A stretch of DNA of 64,000 bases. Origin: Trileptium ribeirensis (Eukaryota; Nematoda; Enoplea; Enoplida; Thoracostomopsidae). Shown in pieces: positions 1 to 13,440 of the stretch. The notes under the pieces were generated by a model that made no database searches, had not been told where the DNA came from, and was given only the letters and a program-made list of their open reading frames with translations. Each line of letters starts with the position of its first letter. Position 1 is the first letter of the stretch. Made by a program: the position numbers and the translations under genes. The DNA lies in the NCBI GenBank assembly GCA_030248225.1, contig JASANE010026657.1:62001-126000 (forward strand), given 5' to 3'.

Positions 1-689
1 CTCTTTGGCAAACTAATTGATTTTCTAGTTAGACTTTTGAAGTGTATTACCGAAGAAGACTTTCCTCTTTTGAATAAGTAGGAGAAAACCTTTTAAATTT
101 GCGTTCTAACGGTAATCCAAATGTTTTGCTAAAGAAATACTCAAATGGACACTTTTAAAATTCTAACAATTACCTTCCTTTAATTAAAATAAGTAGCTTT
201 TGCGCTGAATTCTGGCGTCGATAGAACATAAAACCAAATTATATGTCTATATAAAATCATAAATCGTAATTACTGCTACGGTTTAGTTTAGGTGCACGCA
301 GATAGCTTATTTCAGCATAGAAAACTATTCTTTTCAGCTTTACAACATATATAATTTGTCTTAGGATGGCGGGACGAAAATGGCTAGAGACGACAAAGCG
401 TCAGTTGCATTTAATAATTATTACCAAATTGAGCGTAATATCGATTTTCGTCATCACTAAATAAAGTTATCTTGTTTTTGCCGTTCAATAGATCATCCTG
501 TTACGTTGTTGCAAAATTTATGCCCTCTAAAACGTAATACTTGATGTGACGTCCTTAACTTGTTAAAGTCCGATAGAACTAGCCCCAACAGTGTATTTTA
601 ACCAGGGATAAATTTTCAAACTCTATGGTGTTTAAGAAGTGACATTATATAGTTCAAGATCAAAGCAAATGCAAACAAAATAAACATAC
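1..689. other. AT-rich non-coding stretch
   Basis: No open frame with a recognisable protein and no clear repeat was seen on either strand. Confidence 0.5.
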
Positions 690-1280
690 CTCTGTAAAAT
701 TCCGCACTCAGGTGACGTCGAACTGGTCCGTTGCATGTGCCGCCTGTGGACCGTGGTCGATTGCTGCTCGTTTTTAGGAACACAGCCGATTGGTGTGGTT
801 CAAGCACGCGAAGTTTAATCTGAAATAATTTCGAAGTTAGATAAATAAATTCGGTAATCAAGTGACGTCGAACTCGTCTGCTGCATGCGCCACCTGTGGA
901 TTGTTGTCGATTGCTGCTCATTTTTAGGAACACAATCCATTGGTGTGCTTCAAGCATGCGGAGTTTAATGTGAAATATTTTCGGAGTTAAATATATAAAT
1001 TCGGCACTCAAGTGTCGTCTGTACAATGCGCCACCTGTGGATAGTCGTCGACTGCTGCTCGTTTTGGAAGACATCTAATTACAGTGATTCAAACATACCG
1101 CGTTTAATCTGAAATAATTTCGGAGTTAGGTGTATACATTCGGAACTAAAAGAACGTCGCATTCGTCTGTTGCTTGTGCCACCGGTCTGTTGTGGTCGAT
1201 TGCTGCTCGTTTTTCTGAACACAGATTGGTGCGCTTCAAGTATGCGGTGTTTAATTTGAAATTCTTTCAAATGGCTAGAA
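690..1280. repeat. Tandem repeat, about 4 copies of a 140-150 bp unit
   Basis: Diverged copies begin near 710, 860, 1010 and 1148. Each carries a block like 'gtgacgtcgaact', then a 'ccacctgtgga' block, then 'cgattgctgctcgttttt' and 'tttaatctgaaataatttcg'. Two copies keep a 150-bp spacing, a multiple of three, so a minus-strand frame stays open across several units (616-1074, then 1079-1270). The repeated peptide contains the element SSNR-x-x-STGG and resembles no family I know. The openness is most simply explained by the period rather than by coding. Confidence 0.75.
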
Positions 1281-3785
1281 TATTCGCTATGTTACTTCTA
1301 AATAAGCTCCATTGAATATTGGAGGCAACATGACACATCAAATGCCAATTGGTATCGATACTAGATCAAACATAAAACCTAACGGCAAAAACTTCCGAAG
1401 TATAATTTAACAACAAAAAACACCATTGCTGAAACGTGGAGCTTTTCAAATCGTTGCCTGTATTAAGTCTAGTGAACAAATAGTTCTTATAACAACCAAA
1501 GTACATTTTTCACACATACCGTTGTAATTACGCCGGATAAAAACTACGAAAGACATAATTTTATATTTGGAAAAGAACACTGGCGCAACTTCTTAAAAAT
1601 AAAAGAACGTATTTATATTCCTGCATCCAGTATTTCAACTTCTTTGCTTTTTAACTTCCCTTCCAAGCTTTGTTCTGTCCCTTGCCAAATTCGGTTCTAT
1701 TCCCCCTACACTCCATCTCCCTCTTTCCCCCTTCCCCAAAGGTTTTTTGACACAACAAAAGTTGAAAAACCAGGACAGCATTCGTGAGCATAGGACAAAA
1801 TTCGGGGGCAACACAAAAGTGGAAAACTTGTCCCCTTCCCCCTACCCTCTCCAAACAAATCTGAGACAACTCACGGTACAACGAACCATGTCATCCCACA
1901 AAGTAGATAATGTAGTTTGACATGAAATCACTCTCTTCCTTAAGAGTTCATCGCGAACTTTTGATATAACTAAATATAACAGTTACTCAAATAATCTACA
2001 AATTGGAACAAGAGGCGATGAACACTGTCACGTACATTGATTAAAAACAAAAATGCTTGAAACATTATTACATTTTCAAAGTTTACAAAACTGCAAGTTT
2101 TGTTTTTGCTGTCATTTAAATTTATTGCCAAAACATTAGTTGTGCATGCTAAGTGCTCAAGGATCTAAACGCCTAAAATTTTTTAAATTTTATCCTTTAT
2201 GTGCAATGGATTAAATCTAGGCTACATCTAATGAAACCTTTTCCTTTTGCTGTTTTATTTGTCGACCATAACAACAAAAAATCACAATATGAACTACTAG
2301 TTTTCCCATTTATCTGAAGCTGCTTGTTTAATATATCGCACGGCCCATGTCAACTTTAGGGGCCGAAAGTTATAATGTTAGAAAGAAGAACAGCTTAGAG
2401 CGGGAGTTTGGGAGCGGCAGCCCCCAACTTAGGCTTTGGCTTAGTACATAGCTCATATAGGAACCTTACCTTAGGCTAAGACTAAGGCTTAAGCTTAGTA
2501 TATCGCGAACGGCATAGCATGCATCTCACTTGCGCCCCCAAAGGTTACATTGGTCCATCGCTCTATATACGTAACACCTGTCGTACAGACCTTTGTTTCA
2601 CATACAGATAAATATAATTACGTTGAGAGTACTCCAGTTCAATAGCTATCTCAGCTCAGTAATTAGAACAAATAAGCGCAAAGTCTAAAATCATGGCTTC
2701 GAATGTTTCCTTTGTCAACAGGTTTTGATATCGTGTAATATCATGTTAGTTTCAAAAAAGTATTACCACAGATTTCTGATAATTCCTAAAAGCAGTACTC
2801 AGAAGCAGTCATCGATAAAATAAATGGCGCTTACCTGAGGCATATTTTGCCGCGGTCAACACATGAATATTTGTTGTTCAACTACAAAATCGAGATTTGT
2901 TAGTTTATTAATACGTAACGCGTTATTCACTCCAAATAAATTGTTTGCCACAAAATCGTCCGATCTTAATTAATCTAATAAAATTATAATTGTGCATCTA
3001 ACATTATTATATACGATCCAAGATGTTACGTTGAGACCGTTGCATCTGCAATGTTTAAGACAGTAAAATTTAACCGCGTCCGTCAAACAATTAATTATAG
3101 CCCTTGTAAAAAAATGATAGTTATTTTTAGATGGAGAAGCTCAAAACTAGCTATGTAATTAATTTTAATAAACCGTCAGCGTTTATAGAACTCTTGAACC
3201 ACCCGTTTTGATTAATAATTTTCTGTAAAATAAAAGAGTATATATGCAAAAGTGTACGTATGATTTATGAATCCTCTTGATGTTACCATCTTGTGCCACA
3301 GCCGTCATTCATTCCAGGATGTTATTTCAGTTATTATTTTTGGAGTATGCTTTCAGCGGCTTAAGGTCTTAGGTTCTTCGCTAGTACCATTGTGTCAACA
3401 AATTAACTTCTGTTCTATATAACTAGTCAGAAATTAATAACAAAATAAAGGGAAAGCATAACAACGATGCAAAAAATTATGCCAAATAAATGAACAACCA
3501 ACCGACTTGAAATAACTGATAGATATTTTCATTAGCACACCGTATAAAATCTATGGCCAATTGGAAGCAACTTATTCATTTCGATAATGATTGAAGACAA
3601 CTGAAATCGAATAAGGCGTTTCCACATTGTTTCTTTATTGAAGGAACATGCGGATGGTTCCGAAGTTCGCGCTACACTAAACAAGGAGTACTGAAAAATT
3701 AATCAAGTTGGACTTGACATTGGCTGGCTACAAGTACCAAACATAATAAAATTGACGGATTTTTTCTATAAATAGATTGGTTGAT
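1281..3785. other. Non-coding stretch, no gene seen
   Basis: Nothing recognisable apart from a pyrimidine-rich patch near 1640-1860 and a 'taggctt'-rich patch near 2425-2500. The words 'gaacggcatagcatg' near 2508 recur inside the hAT-type element at about 49.44 kb. Confidence 0.45.
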
Positions 3786-3905
3786 AGAAGTGGGGTTTGA
3801 ATACACATTTCTCACTGGACCGATCATAAAGCTATTTATAATACGTAAGTTTCCATAGTCAAAGAAGTAGTAGCCAAATCGGTTTATCTATTTTCGGATC
3901 TACTT
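3786..3905. repeat. Dispersed repeat A, copy 1
   Basis: Shares an ordered set of blocks with 5925-6040: 'aaagctatttata', 'cccatagtc' or 'ccatagtc', 'agaagta', 'gccaaatcg', and 'tttatctattttcg'. The two copies are in the same orientation. The ends are not defined. Confidence 0.6.
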
Positions 3906-4799
3906 TTAAGAGCCAAATTTTAGAGATTCTAGTTCGAAATATCGCTCTTATATCGGCACGGTGACAGTGATGTAGAAACGACGGAGGTAATGCTATTTGT
4001 GTTTGATTTATACCATGTAATATGTAATGAATTGAGTAAGTTTTAGTGAAATATTAATTAAAATACCAAAGTTTCAGCAGATTTTCACATGAAATTTAAT
4101 ATTTGAGACGATTACTCGTCTGTAACAAATATTATGCAAACAAGATTTATAGCATCTCTATATATGCCACTTAATGTGGTCTTTTCGTTTATGCCCTCAG
4201 CCATAAAATGGTCAATTTTTAAGATACAGCGATAAATTAAGTGCCATTGGCCTGATCTCGTCGAGGCCCTTCAAAAATTATCTACTATAGCAAAAATTTT
4301 CGTTTTTGGGGTTCCCGACGGTACCCAAAATTTTCGAAAAAATCTTTGTCGATAAATGGATAATTTTATATATCATTCTAACCGCATTGCCGAGCTATGT
4401 CGAATGGGCAAAAAAGCTGAATCGTTTCATAAATTATGGCTTCTTAACACGTGGAGACACAGGCAAATATCTATGCATGCATGAATATGCTAACCTGAAA
4501 ACATCACATGCGCTAAGCAGTTTCTGAAGCTGGTTCAACCAAATTTTCTTATTTTACATGCAATTTAATCTATCAGTGTAATTAATTGCAATTAAACCAA
4601 CGGAATTTATGCATTTTACTTAATGTGTTATCATAAAAGTAGATCTGACGGAAGATATAAATGCAATTGGAAGGGCTGTGTACCGTCACGTCATCCACTG
4701 TGAAAAATCCGCATGTACTGGAAAATGTGGCTGCTGCCGTTCTAAAATTTTCCTTGAATTCTCGCATTTCTTGAATTAGTTTTTACCAAGACGTGTGTT

Positions 4800-4975
4800 C
4801 AATAAAACAAGTAATAGCCATTAATACAACATGATACATGATGTATTAATTTTAATTATTTAATTAATTTTTATTAATACATAATACAAATGAAATATAT
4901 AAAATGTAATATATATATACAAAATAGAATATATAAAAATGAATATATATACATTTTAGCAGAAGCATTTTTGAT
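4800..4975. repeat. AT-rich low-complexity tract
   Basis: Almost pure A/T sequence built from attaat, taatta and atatat words, with several short palindromes. The flanking 3906-4799 and 4976-5398 hold no gene that I can see. Confidence 0.6.
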
Positions 4976-5398
4976 TATAGTAATATTACATCTATATAGT
5001 ATTCATAACCGTTCAACAACTGTTGAGTTCACTCAAGGTAATAGCAACACTTAATTATTCCTCTGCTGCTACGTGGCTTTTGAGTAAATTAGAAATATGC
5101 AGTAAGTTTTCTGATGTGCGCAGAGCACGCTATATACGCATAGAATAGGACGCCAGCTCAAAGCTAAATAGTCTTTGTCGAAGTATAAGTGTCCTGTAAA
5201 CTGTAATCAATAAATTTCTTTTAGCTAGCTTTTTTAGTTTTATGGTTAGAATTTTTAGCCGGTTATAGCGACTGTTATATTCTGACCGCTCCAATTTGTT
5301 GAGATCAAGGTTATTTGTTGCATTTCAAACCACTTTGGAAACTCGCAGCACAGTTTAAACGAACTCAACGCAGTTTGATTCACGACACCTCAGCTAAA

Positions 5399-5475
5399 AT
5401 GTGGCCTAATAGTTAAAGCGCGGCGTGCCACCTATCGAGCGGTTCAGTATTGAACTCCTGATCGTAAACATGTAT
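5399..5475 (+). repeat. Possible tRNA-derived SINE relic
   Basis: A D-arm-like A-box segment ('gtggcctaatagttaaagcg') is followed about 40 bp later by a degenerate B-box-like segment around 'ggttcagtattgaactcc'. No clean cloverleaf forms, so this is at best a decayed tRNA-related repeat. Confidence 0.25.
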
Positions 5476-5924
5476 TTTAGTGTTTTGAGTACATATTTCT
5501 TCCAGAAAATACATGGATGACATCATGGCGCGTAAAGACATAATCCAATTAGCACAGTTGTACTGCTGAAAAGGTACTTTTAAGAATACCTGGCATTTGT
5601 TGCTGTTGCGGGAATTCGTTAGATGGCATATTTATTGCCTGAAATCAAATCTATGTAGATTATATAATATTAGCGAGCAAAATTATGGGAATTTATATTA
5701 ATAACTAACGGTTTTAGTGTGAACATATGAACACATGACGTTATTGCGTTTTTGCGCTTTAAAACCAGTAGTTACCCCAACTGTGATATCTTTTACTTCA
5801 ATGAATAATATTGACCACATTCTTAATTCGCTAAAAAATTTTCAATAGTACATGCCCAAGACCAGAGGTCCCAGGGAACAGGAGGTGCTTCGGGAAGACT
5901 TCCGCCTCCCGGTAAGGATGGACG

Positions 5925-6040
5925 AGTCGGTCGGAACACATTTCTTGCTGCACAGATCTCAAAGCTATTTATATTTTTGTAATCTCCCATAGTCCGAGAA
6001 GTAGAAGCCAAATCGATTTATCTATTTTCGATAGATAAAT
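5925..6040. repeat. Dispersed repeat A, copy 2
   Basis: Same orientation and same block order as 3786-3905, ending in 'gccaaatcgatttatctatt'. It lies directly upstream of dispersed repeat B. Confidence 0.6.
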
Positions 6041-6059
6041 AATTTTATCTTATTTCACC

Positions 6060-6370
6060 AACTCCAATGCATGTCATCAAGTGGGATAAATTTTCGAAAT
6101 TTTGTGACTCAAGTTTTTTTCAAATTTATGCCAATTTCCCACAATTTTTTGATTATTTCTCCCAATTTGCGGGCATTTACCATCTATTTTTACCTATTTT
6201 CAACTATTTTTGTCTATCTTCCCCCGTTTCTGGCTATTTTTTCCAAAACGTTACGCCGCCGGGGAATAGGTGGGTGCGGAGCCCGGACTACCTCGCAGGT
6301 TGAATAATTCCGAGAGTAGTCCGAGCCTTAGGGAAATAATGACACCTCTCCCCTATAAGCATGTATAGCA
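6060..6370. repeat. Dispersed repeat B, copy 1
   Basis: A T-rich half ('cccaatttt', 'caactattttt', 'ccaaaac') leads into a GC-rich tail with an 8-bp perfect inverted repeat: cggactac at 6284-6291 against gtagtccg at 6316-6323. A second copy with the same T-rich to GC-rich layout and the words 'gtccgagc' and 'ggaataat' lies at 36905-37190. The overlapping short + strand ORFs here are low-complexity Phe-rich frames. Confidence 0.5.
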
Positions 6371-7845
6371 TACACCTAGTGTAACGAACGTTGCTAGAGT
6401 GCATGCATTGAAGCAACCATACAGTTGAACCGTGGTTAATCTAAATCTAAAATGTTGTGTAAATTCATTTTTTTCAGCGCAAGGTGATAAAATTGTTGGC
6501 CAAATTGTTAATAAATTGCCTCAAAGACGTTACCAATGCACCACATTTTATTGAAGTCACAAGCGTTTTTAAACAAATATTTACGGCATTTATCTAATTC
6601 CAGCTTCTGAATGGAATTTTAGAAATACATTGCCATCAAACGGAATTAAACCAGCTTACCGGTTTTGTATCAACTCATCACGAAGGTGAAACAAGCCACC
6701 ACGCGACCCATTCTACAATTTTGTGAATCTAGCAATAAAATGCGTTTTTGTTTTCATGCAAGTCTCTGGCAATGATTTCAAAACGACTTAACTAAACTAC
6801 ATGGCTAAATTCTGACATTGGTGTAGGCACTTTAATACAAAATACAATTTTTATTAATTAAAATAAATATTGTTAAAGAACATGTAACCTTTAATGGCAA
6901 GCTCAAAACTCAGTATCAGATAGGTTTGTCAAATAATACAGTACTAGTGGCAACCAAAAAGTCTTCGCTAAGCATCTAATTGTCGTAGGAAAAGAGTACC
7001 TGCATGATTATATCAATAACATATTTGGTATGTGTATACACTGTATTTAGCGCTAGCATAGTTTATTACAATACTGTGACATTTTCGTTGTGAATAAAGT
7101 TTTTCCTGTCATAAGCTAATTTAGCAAATATAAAATGTCAAATTTTTCTCATCTCATTTTCGGCATCTGAATTCGAGAATCAAATGTCGAATCGATGATA
7201 TAATTGCTCAGCCACTGAAAAATAACAGAAAGTAAAATTATAAATTTTTGCCTTCATTATTTGTTAATACAACACCGACATTTTGTTCTTGAAAACATAA
7301 TAAAATATTTCGGATCAGAAAACTAGTCAATGTGATGGTTTCGCTTGGTAGGTCAGAAAGCGAATATTTGAACGATTACGGCGTCATAGATGATCTGCCA
7401 AATTGTATCACACGGGTATGATCTTGGCATAGAGTATTATATCATTATGGCGTATAGCATTATGGTATTAGCACTTTTAAGGCGTACAATTAACCATGAG
7501 CTTTGTTTTTTAAAATACACTTACTATGTTTATTTTGTTGAAGGTTGCTTGGTGACAAAACGTCATAAATAAATACATACTTCCAAAGAGAATGGTCAAG
7601 GTTTGAAACACGCAAAAATATCTTGGAAATTCAAGCGTACCATCACTGCTTGCTATCGTAATTTATAAACGTGTAGGGCTACAGCGGTCATGCTTATTTG
7701 CGAAGTTAGCGGAGTCAGCGCGATGTTGTTCACTTTGTAAATATTACTAACTTTTACATAGACACTTATTACAGTTATTGGAACGATCACATATCTCATA
7801 TCGGTCGTAGATTCTGTACACTGAATCAATTTAAATTTGCATCAA
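6371..7845. other. AT-rich non-coding stretch
   Basis: No recognisable gene, RNA or repeat was found between dispersed repeat B and the satellite array. Confidence 0.45.
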
Positions 7846-10800
7846 ACTAACATGCATTTCTTAGAATTTTTATTAATAGGTCACATGGCTGCACCAGTTC
7901 GGCTAAAAATGAAGTTAAATTCTGTTCATCATATTTTGATTTTGAAGTAGAGCGATCTTTGGCGAAATATAGCAGCCTCATTTCATGAATTTCTTAGAAT
8001 TCTTATTAATAGGTCGCATGGCTGCACAAGTTCGGCTAAAAATGAAGCGAAATTCTGTCCATCATATTTTGATTTTGAAGAAAGCAATTTTTGGCGAAAT
8101 ATAGTAGCCTCATTTCATGCATTTCTTAGAATGCTTATTAATAGGTCACATGGCTGCACCAGTTCGGCTAAAAATGAAGCTAAATTCTGTCCATCATATT
8201 TTGATTTTGAAGTGGAGCAATTTTTGGCGAAATATAGTCGCCTCATTTCATGCATTTCTTAGAATTCTTATTAATAGGTCACATGGCTGCACAAGTTCGG
8301 CTAAAAATGAAGCGAAATTCTGTCCATCATATTTTGATTTTGAAGAAAGCAATTTTTGGCGAAATATAGTAGCCTCATTTCATGCATTTCTTAGAATTCT
8401 TATTAATAGGTCACATGGCTGCACCAGTTCGGCTAAAAATGAAGCTAAATTCTGTCCATCATATTTTGATTTTGAAGTGGAGCAATTTTTGGCGAAATAT
8501 AGTAGCCTCATTTCATGCATTTCTTAGAATTGTTATTAATAGGTCACATGGCTGCACAAGTTCGGCTAAAAATGAAGCTAAATTCTGTCCATCATATTTT
8601 GATTTTGAAGTAGAGCAATTTTTGGTGAAATATAGTAGCCTCATTTCATGCATTTCTTAGAATTCTTATTAATAGGTCACATAGCTGCACCAGTTCGGCT
8701 AAAAATGACGCTAAATTCTGTACATCATATTTTGATTTTGAAGTAGAGCAATTTTTGGTGAAATATAGTAGCCTCATTTCATGCATTTCTTAGAATTCTT
8801 ATTAATAGGTCACATGGCTGCACAAGTTCGGCAAAAAATGAAGCTAAATTCTGTCCATCATATTTTGATTTTGAAGTAGAGCAATTTTTGGTGAAATATA
8901 GTAGCCTCATTTCATGCATTTCTTAAAATTCTTATTAATAGGTCACATGGCTGCACCAGTTCGGCTAAAAATGAAGTTAAATTCTGTTCATCATATTTTG
9001 ATTTTGAATTAGAGCAATTTTTGGCGAAATATAGTAGCCTCATTTCATGCATTTCTTAGAATTCTTATTAATAGGTCACATGGCTGCACAAGTTCAGCTA
9101 AAAATGAAGCTAAATTCTGTCCATCATATTTTGATTTTGAAGTAGAGCAATTTTTGGTGAAATATAGTAGCCTCATTTCATGCATTTCTTAGAATTCTTA
9201 TTAATAGGTCACATGGCTGCACAAGTTCGGCTAAAAATGAAGCTAAATGTTGTCCATCATATTTTGATTTTGAAGTCGCGCAATTTTTGGCGAAATATAC
9301 TAGCCTCATTTTATCCATTTCTTAGAAATCTTATTAATAGGTCACATGGCTGCACAAGTTCGGCTAAAAATGAAGCTAAATTCTGTCCATCATATTTTGA
9401 TTTTGAAGTAGAGCGATCTTTGGCGAAATATAGCAGCCTCATTTCATGAATTTCTTAGAATTCTTATTAATAGGTCGCATGGCTGCACAAGTTCGGCTAA
9501 AAATGAAGCGAAATTCTGTCCATCATATTTTGATTTTGAAGAAAGCAATTTTTGGCGAAATATAGTAGCCTCATTTCATGCATTTCTTAGAATGCTTATT
9601 AATAGGTCACATGGCTGCACAAGTTCGGCTAAAAATGAAGCTAAATTCTGTCCATCATATTTTGATTTTGAAGTAGAGCGATCTTTGGCGAAATATAGCA
9701 GCCTCATTTCATGAATTTCTTAGAATTCTTATTAATAGGTCGCATGGCTGCACAAGTTCGGCTAAAAATGAAGCGAAATTCTGTCCATCATATTTTGATT
9801 TTGAAGAAAGCAATTTTTGGCGAAATATAGTAGCCTCATTTCATGCATTTCTTAGAATGCTTATTAATAGGTCACATGGCTGCACCAGTTCGGCTAAAAA
9901 TGAAGCTAAATTCTGTCCATCATATTTTGATTTTGAAGTGGAGCAATTTTTGGCGAAATATAGTCGCCTCATTTCATGCATTTCTTAGAATTCTTATTAA
10001 TAGGTCACATGGCTGCACAAGTTCGGCTAAAAATGAAGCGAAATTCTGTCCATCATATTTTGATTTTGAAGAAAGCAATTTTTGGCGAAATATAGTAGCC
10101 TCATTTCATGCATTTCTTAGAATTCTTATTAATAGGTCACATGGCTGCACCAGTTCGGCTAAAAATGAAGCTAAATTCTGTCCATCATATTTTGATTTTG
10201 AAGTGGAGCAATTTTTGGCGAAATATAGTAGCCTCATTTCATGCATTTCTTAGAATTGTTATTAATAGGTCACATGGCTGCACAAGTTCGGCTAAAAATG
10301 AAGCTAAATTCTGTCCATCATATTTTGATTTTGAAGTAGAGCAATTTTTGGTGAAATATAGTAGCCTCATTTCATGCATTTCTTAGAATTCTTATTAATA
10401 GGTCACATAGCTGCACCAGTTCGGCTAAAAATGACGCTAAATTCTGTACATCATATTTTGATTTTGAAGTAGAGCAATTTTTGGTGAAATATAGTAGCCT
10501 CATTTCATGCATTTCTTAGAATTCTTATTAATAGGTCACATGGCTGCACAAGTTCGGCAAAAAATGAAGCTAAATTCTGTCCATCATATTTTGATTTTGA
10601 AGTAGAGCAATTTTTGGTGAAATATAGTAGCCTCATTTCATGCATTTCTTAAAATTCTTATTAATAGATCACATGGCTGCACAAGTTCGGCTAAAAATGA
10701 AGCTAAATTCTGTCCATCATATTTTGATTTTGAATTAGAGCAATTTTTGGCGAAATATAGTAGCCTCATTTCATGAATTTCTTAGAATTCTTATTAATAG

Positions 10801-11018
10801 GTCACATGGTTGCACAAGTTCGGCTAAAAATGAAGCTAAATTCTGTCCATCATATTTTGATTTTGAAGTAGAGCAATTTTTGGTGAAATATAGTAGCCTC
10901 ATTTCACGCATTTCTTAGAATTCTTATTAATAGGTCACACGGCTGCAGCAGTTCGGCGAAAAATGAAGCTAAATTCTGTCCATCATATTTTGATTTTGAA
11001 GTAGACCAATATTTGGCT
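7846..11018. repeat. Satellite array, about 24 copies of a 132/133-bp monomer
   Basis: Each monomer runs from 'catgcatttcttagaattc' through 'ttattaataggtcacatggc' and 'agttcggctaaaaatgaag' to 'gcgaaatatagtagcctca'. Two length classes alternate: 133 bp with 'gaagtagagcaa' and 132 bp with 'gaagaaagcaa'. A block of about 1.0 kb (about 7926-8941) recurs nearly base-perfect at about 9652-10667, a shift of 1726 bp or 13 monomers. A shorter piece near 9386-9619 repeats the start of that block with a 266-bp (two-monomer) shift. The short ORFs here are by-products: the 133-bp period rotates the frame, and the same peptide reappears in two places. Confidence 0.97.
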
Positions 11019-12687
11019 ATGATATTGGTTCGGTTTACACGTCAAAAATTAACTTCTGCTGACTGACACATTTGATTTATATTGCATTTCTATCCTGGAA
11101 ACAGTATGTATATCTATCGGCTTCTTGACATGCAAAACGCCTTTTACCGAAAAATTATTCAGTGCAAACCAACGCTCACTTGCTTCTGGTATACGAAAAA
11201 TACGATGAAAGTGTCAACAAGCCGAATATTTTAAATCATACCAACTTTAAAAATCACCTATTGATTATTGATTTAAGTAAACTGAATCTTACGACATAAG
11301 AATTTATCTTAAGATTGAATTTGTGCAGTTTTTACATTAAAATGAAAACGAATGTAGGAATGATATATAGCTGTGCGAGCACTGTAATATAACAGTCATA
11401 TCTTGATATAGTGGACGTGTGATCATCGGCGCACATCTCACAATCATAAAGTCGTATAATATTTCTCCTGTGTAGCATATTTATCTCGGTGAAGAGACAA
11501 ATGCCATGTTACTACAGTCTACTTACCTGTAAAATTATTATATATTTGTTAAGAATATAAACTGAACTTCTTTAGCGGATTAGTATCCCTACATATTAGT
11601 ATCATTCAATGACTTGTACTTAGGCAACTCTGCGTCCACCAAATGAATGCCACAAAGTGAGAGATATATGCATTATAAAGTGAATAAGACCCATACACAA
11701 TTTCACTTCAATCAAAAATTTCGTGTTTAGTATAGCGAATAAAACCGGGTTTCTTGTCCGTTATCTTAATTTCAATCTCAAGAAATAAATTTTATCTTTG
11801 AGTAAACGTTTAATGACCTAAATTGCTCTCAGAAATGTAACAATGTATAAGTCATTAGCTCAGCACGCTAGCAGGAAACCTTGAGCGATAATTATTTATC
11901 ACGCTGTTGTATTGTTATGGTCATAGTGAGCATGAACGACATATAAATCTGCATAATTTCTATTTACTATGCTTCAACCTTAATTGAATATACAGTGGTA
12001 ATTGAAAAGTTATAAAGATACATTTCGAATAGACCATATTTCAATGCTTGTGACGATCACCGCTGCAATTGTGACGTTATAACGGCCCATCCTATTCTCC
12101 AGCGGTCGATTACACATTGCAATACGAAACTATTGGTCATACTGATAACCCTTAGGTCACACAGTCGATTGAATTATCATGTCACATATCCGACGATACG
12201 ATGCAGGTTAATGGAAACTATGGAAAGATAAATAGAAACTACGATCAGTATAGCTAGCCATAACCCCAAACTTTCATTAAACCATTATTACAGATTTCTT
12301 TTTTACCAATCCATCTTATTATTGTGCGATTTAAAGTTTTTTCTAGGCAGTTCTGTATTGCTGCAAATTTTGTGGCGCCTAAAATTTGCATCAATATTTT
12401 TATATAGCACTCAACTGTCTCCCGGGTCCAGATAACTGGTCAGAATAATTTCATATAGGAATACATTTAACAATAGGATAAAATAAACCACATAGCGTTT
12501 TCTGAGCAGTGCAATCTTTCTCATCTAAACCTAATGCCATGTTGCATTACCGTTTAAACACCAACGCTGCGGGGCAAATAGATTATCACGCTGGTGGTGG
12601 TGCGGTGCCTTTCGCGATGGAATACGCCTTGTCCTGCATTCTGAGCAACGCCATTAATAAAATGAGAAATAGGTAAACCCTCCAAAA
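11019..12687. other. AT-rich non-coding stretch
   Basis: No ORF of note and no repeat structure were recognised after the satellite array. Confidence 0.45.
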
Positions 12688-13440
12688 ACTTGCTTCTGGG
12701 GCATTTCCAAAGATATCACACGTTGAACCTGAACAAACAATATATTATATATCCATGGTACTGCCTGCGCAGCAACTTGAATCACACACTGTGTACCTAA
12801 ATGCCATTTGCATGCTCAGGGTCATTAGATCGGTGCTTCGTGGCGCAATCCTTACTTTATATATTTGTTCCAAGGAACAAAGCTGCTTCTTTCAAACAAT
12901 TTGATCGTTATTTTTCTCGAAAAAAGTGCACTTAACCTGACCCTCTTTGATTCTGGACATTTCGAGATGAACCTAAGCAAACAATAAATTTAAGCATGGT
13001 GCTGGGATACACAGCAACCTGAATCAAATACTGTGTAACTATATGAGATTTCCATACTCAGAGACTTTAGATCAGTACTTCGTCACGCCGTCATTACTTT
13101 ATACATTTGTACCAAGGACCAAAGCCGCTTCTTGCAAACAGTTTGAACATCATTTTTTTCGAAAAAAGTGCACTTAACCTGACCTTCCTTGCTTGTGGAG
13201 CATTTCCAGAGATATAACAGGTTGAACCTAAACAAACAATAAATTTAACCATGGTACTGGGCTATGCAGCAACTTGAATCACACACTGTGTACCTAAATG
13301 CGATTTGCATGCTCAGGGTAATTAGATCGGGACTTCAAGACGCAGTCCTTACTTTATATATTTGTCCCAAGCAACCAAGCTGTTTCTTACAAACAGTTTG
13401 ATCGTCGTTATTTAAGCAACAACCGCATTTAACCTGACCG
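12688..13440. repeat. Tandem triplication of a 240-255 bp unit
   Basis: Three diverged copies (about 12688-12944, 12945-13186 and 13187-13440) each contain 'catttccaaagatat' or a variant, 'gaacctaaacaaacaat', 'cagcaacttgaatcacac', 'ctgtgtacctaaatg', 'ccttactttatatatttgt' and end with 'aacctgacc'. The short minus-strand ORF at 13335-13541 partly overlaps copy 3 and resembles nothing I know. Confidence 0.85.

Noticed and set aside
616..1270. 152-aa and 63-aa minus-strand ORFs as a repeat-protein gene
   Set aside because: The openness follows from a repeat period near 150 bp. There is no domain, no start context and no splice structure, and copies carry frame-breaking differences.
8117..10386. 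Several 89-136 aa ORFs with the same repeated peptide
   Set aside because: They are created by the 132/133-bp satellite. The frame changes at each monomer and the same peptide recurs exactly where the block is duplicated.
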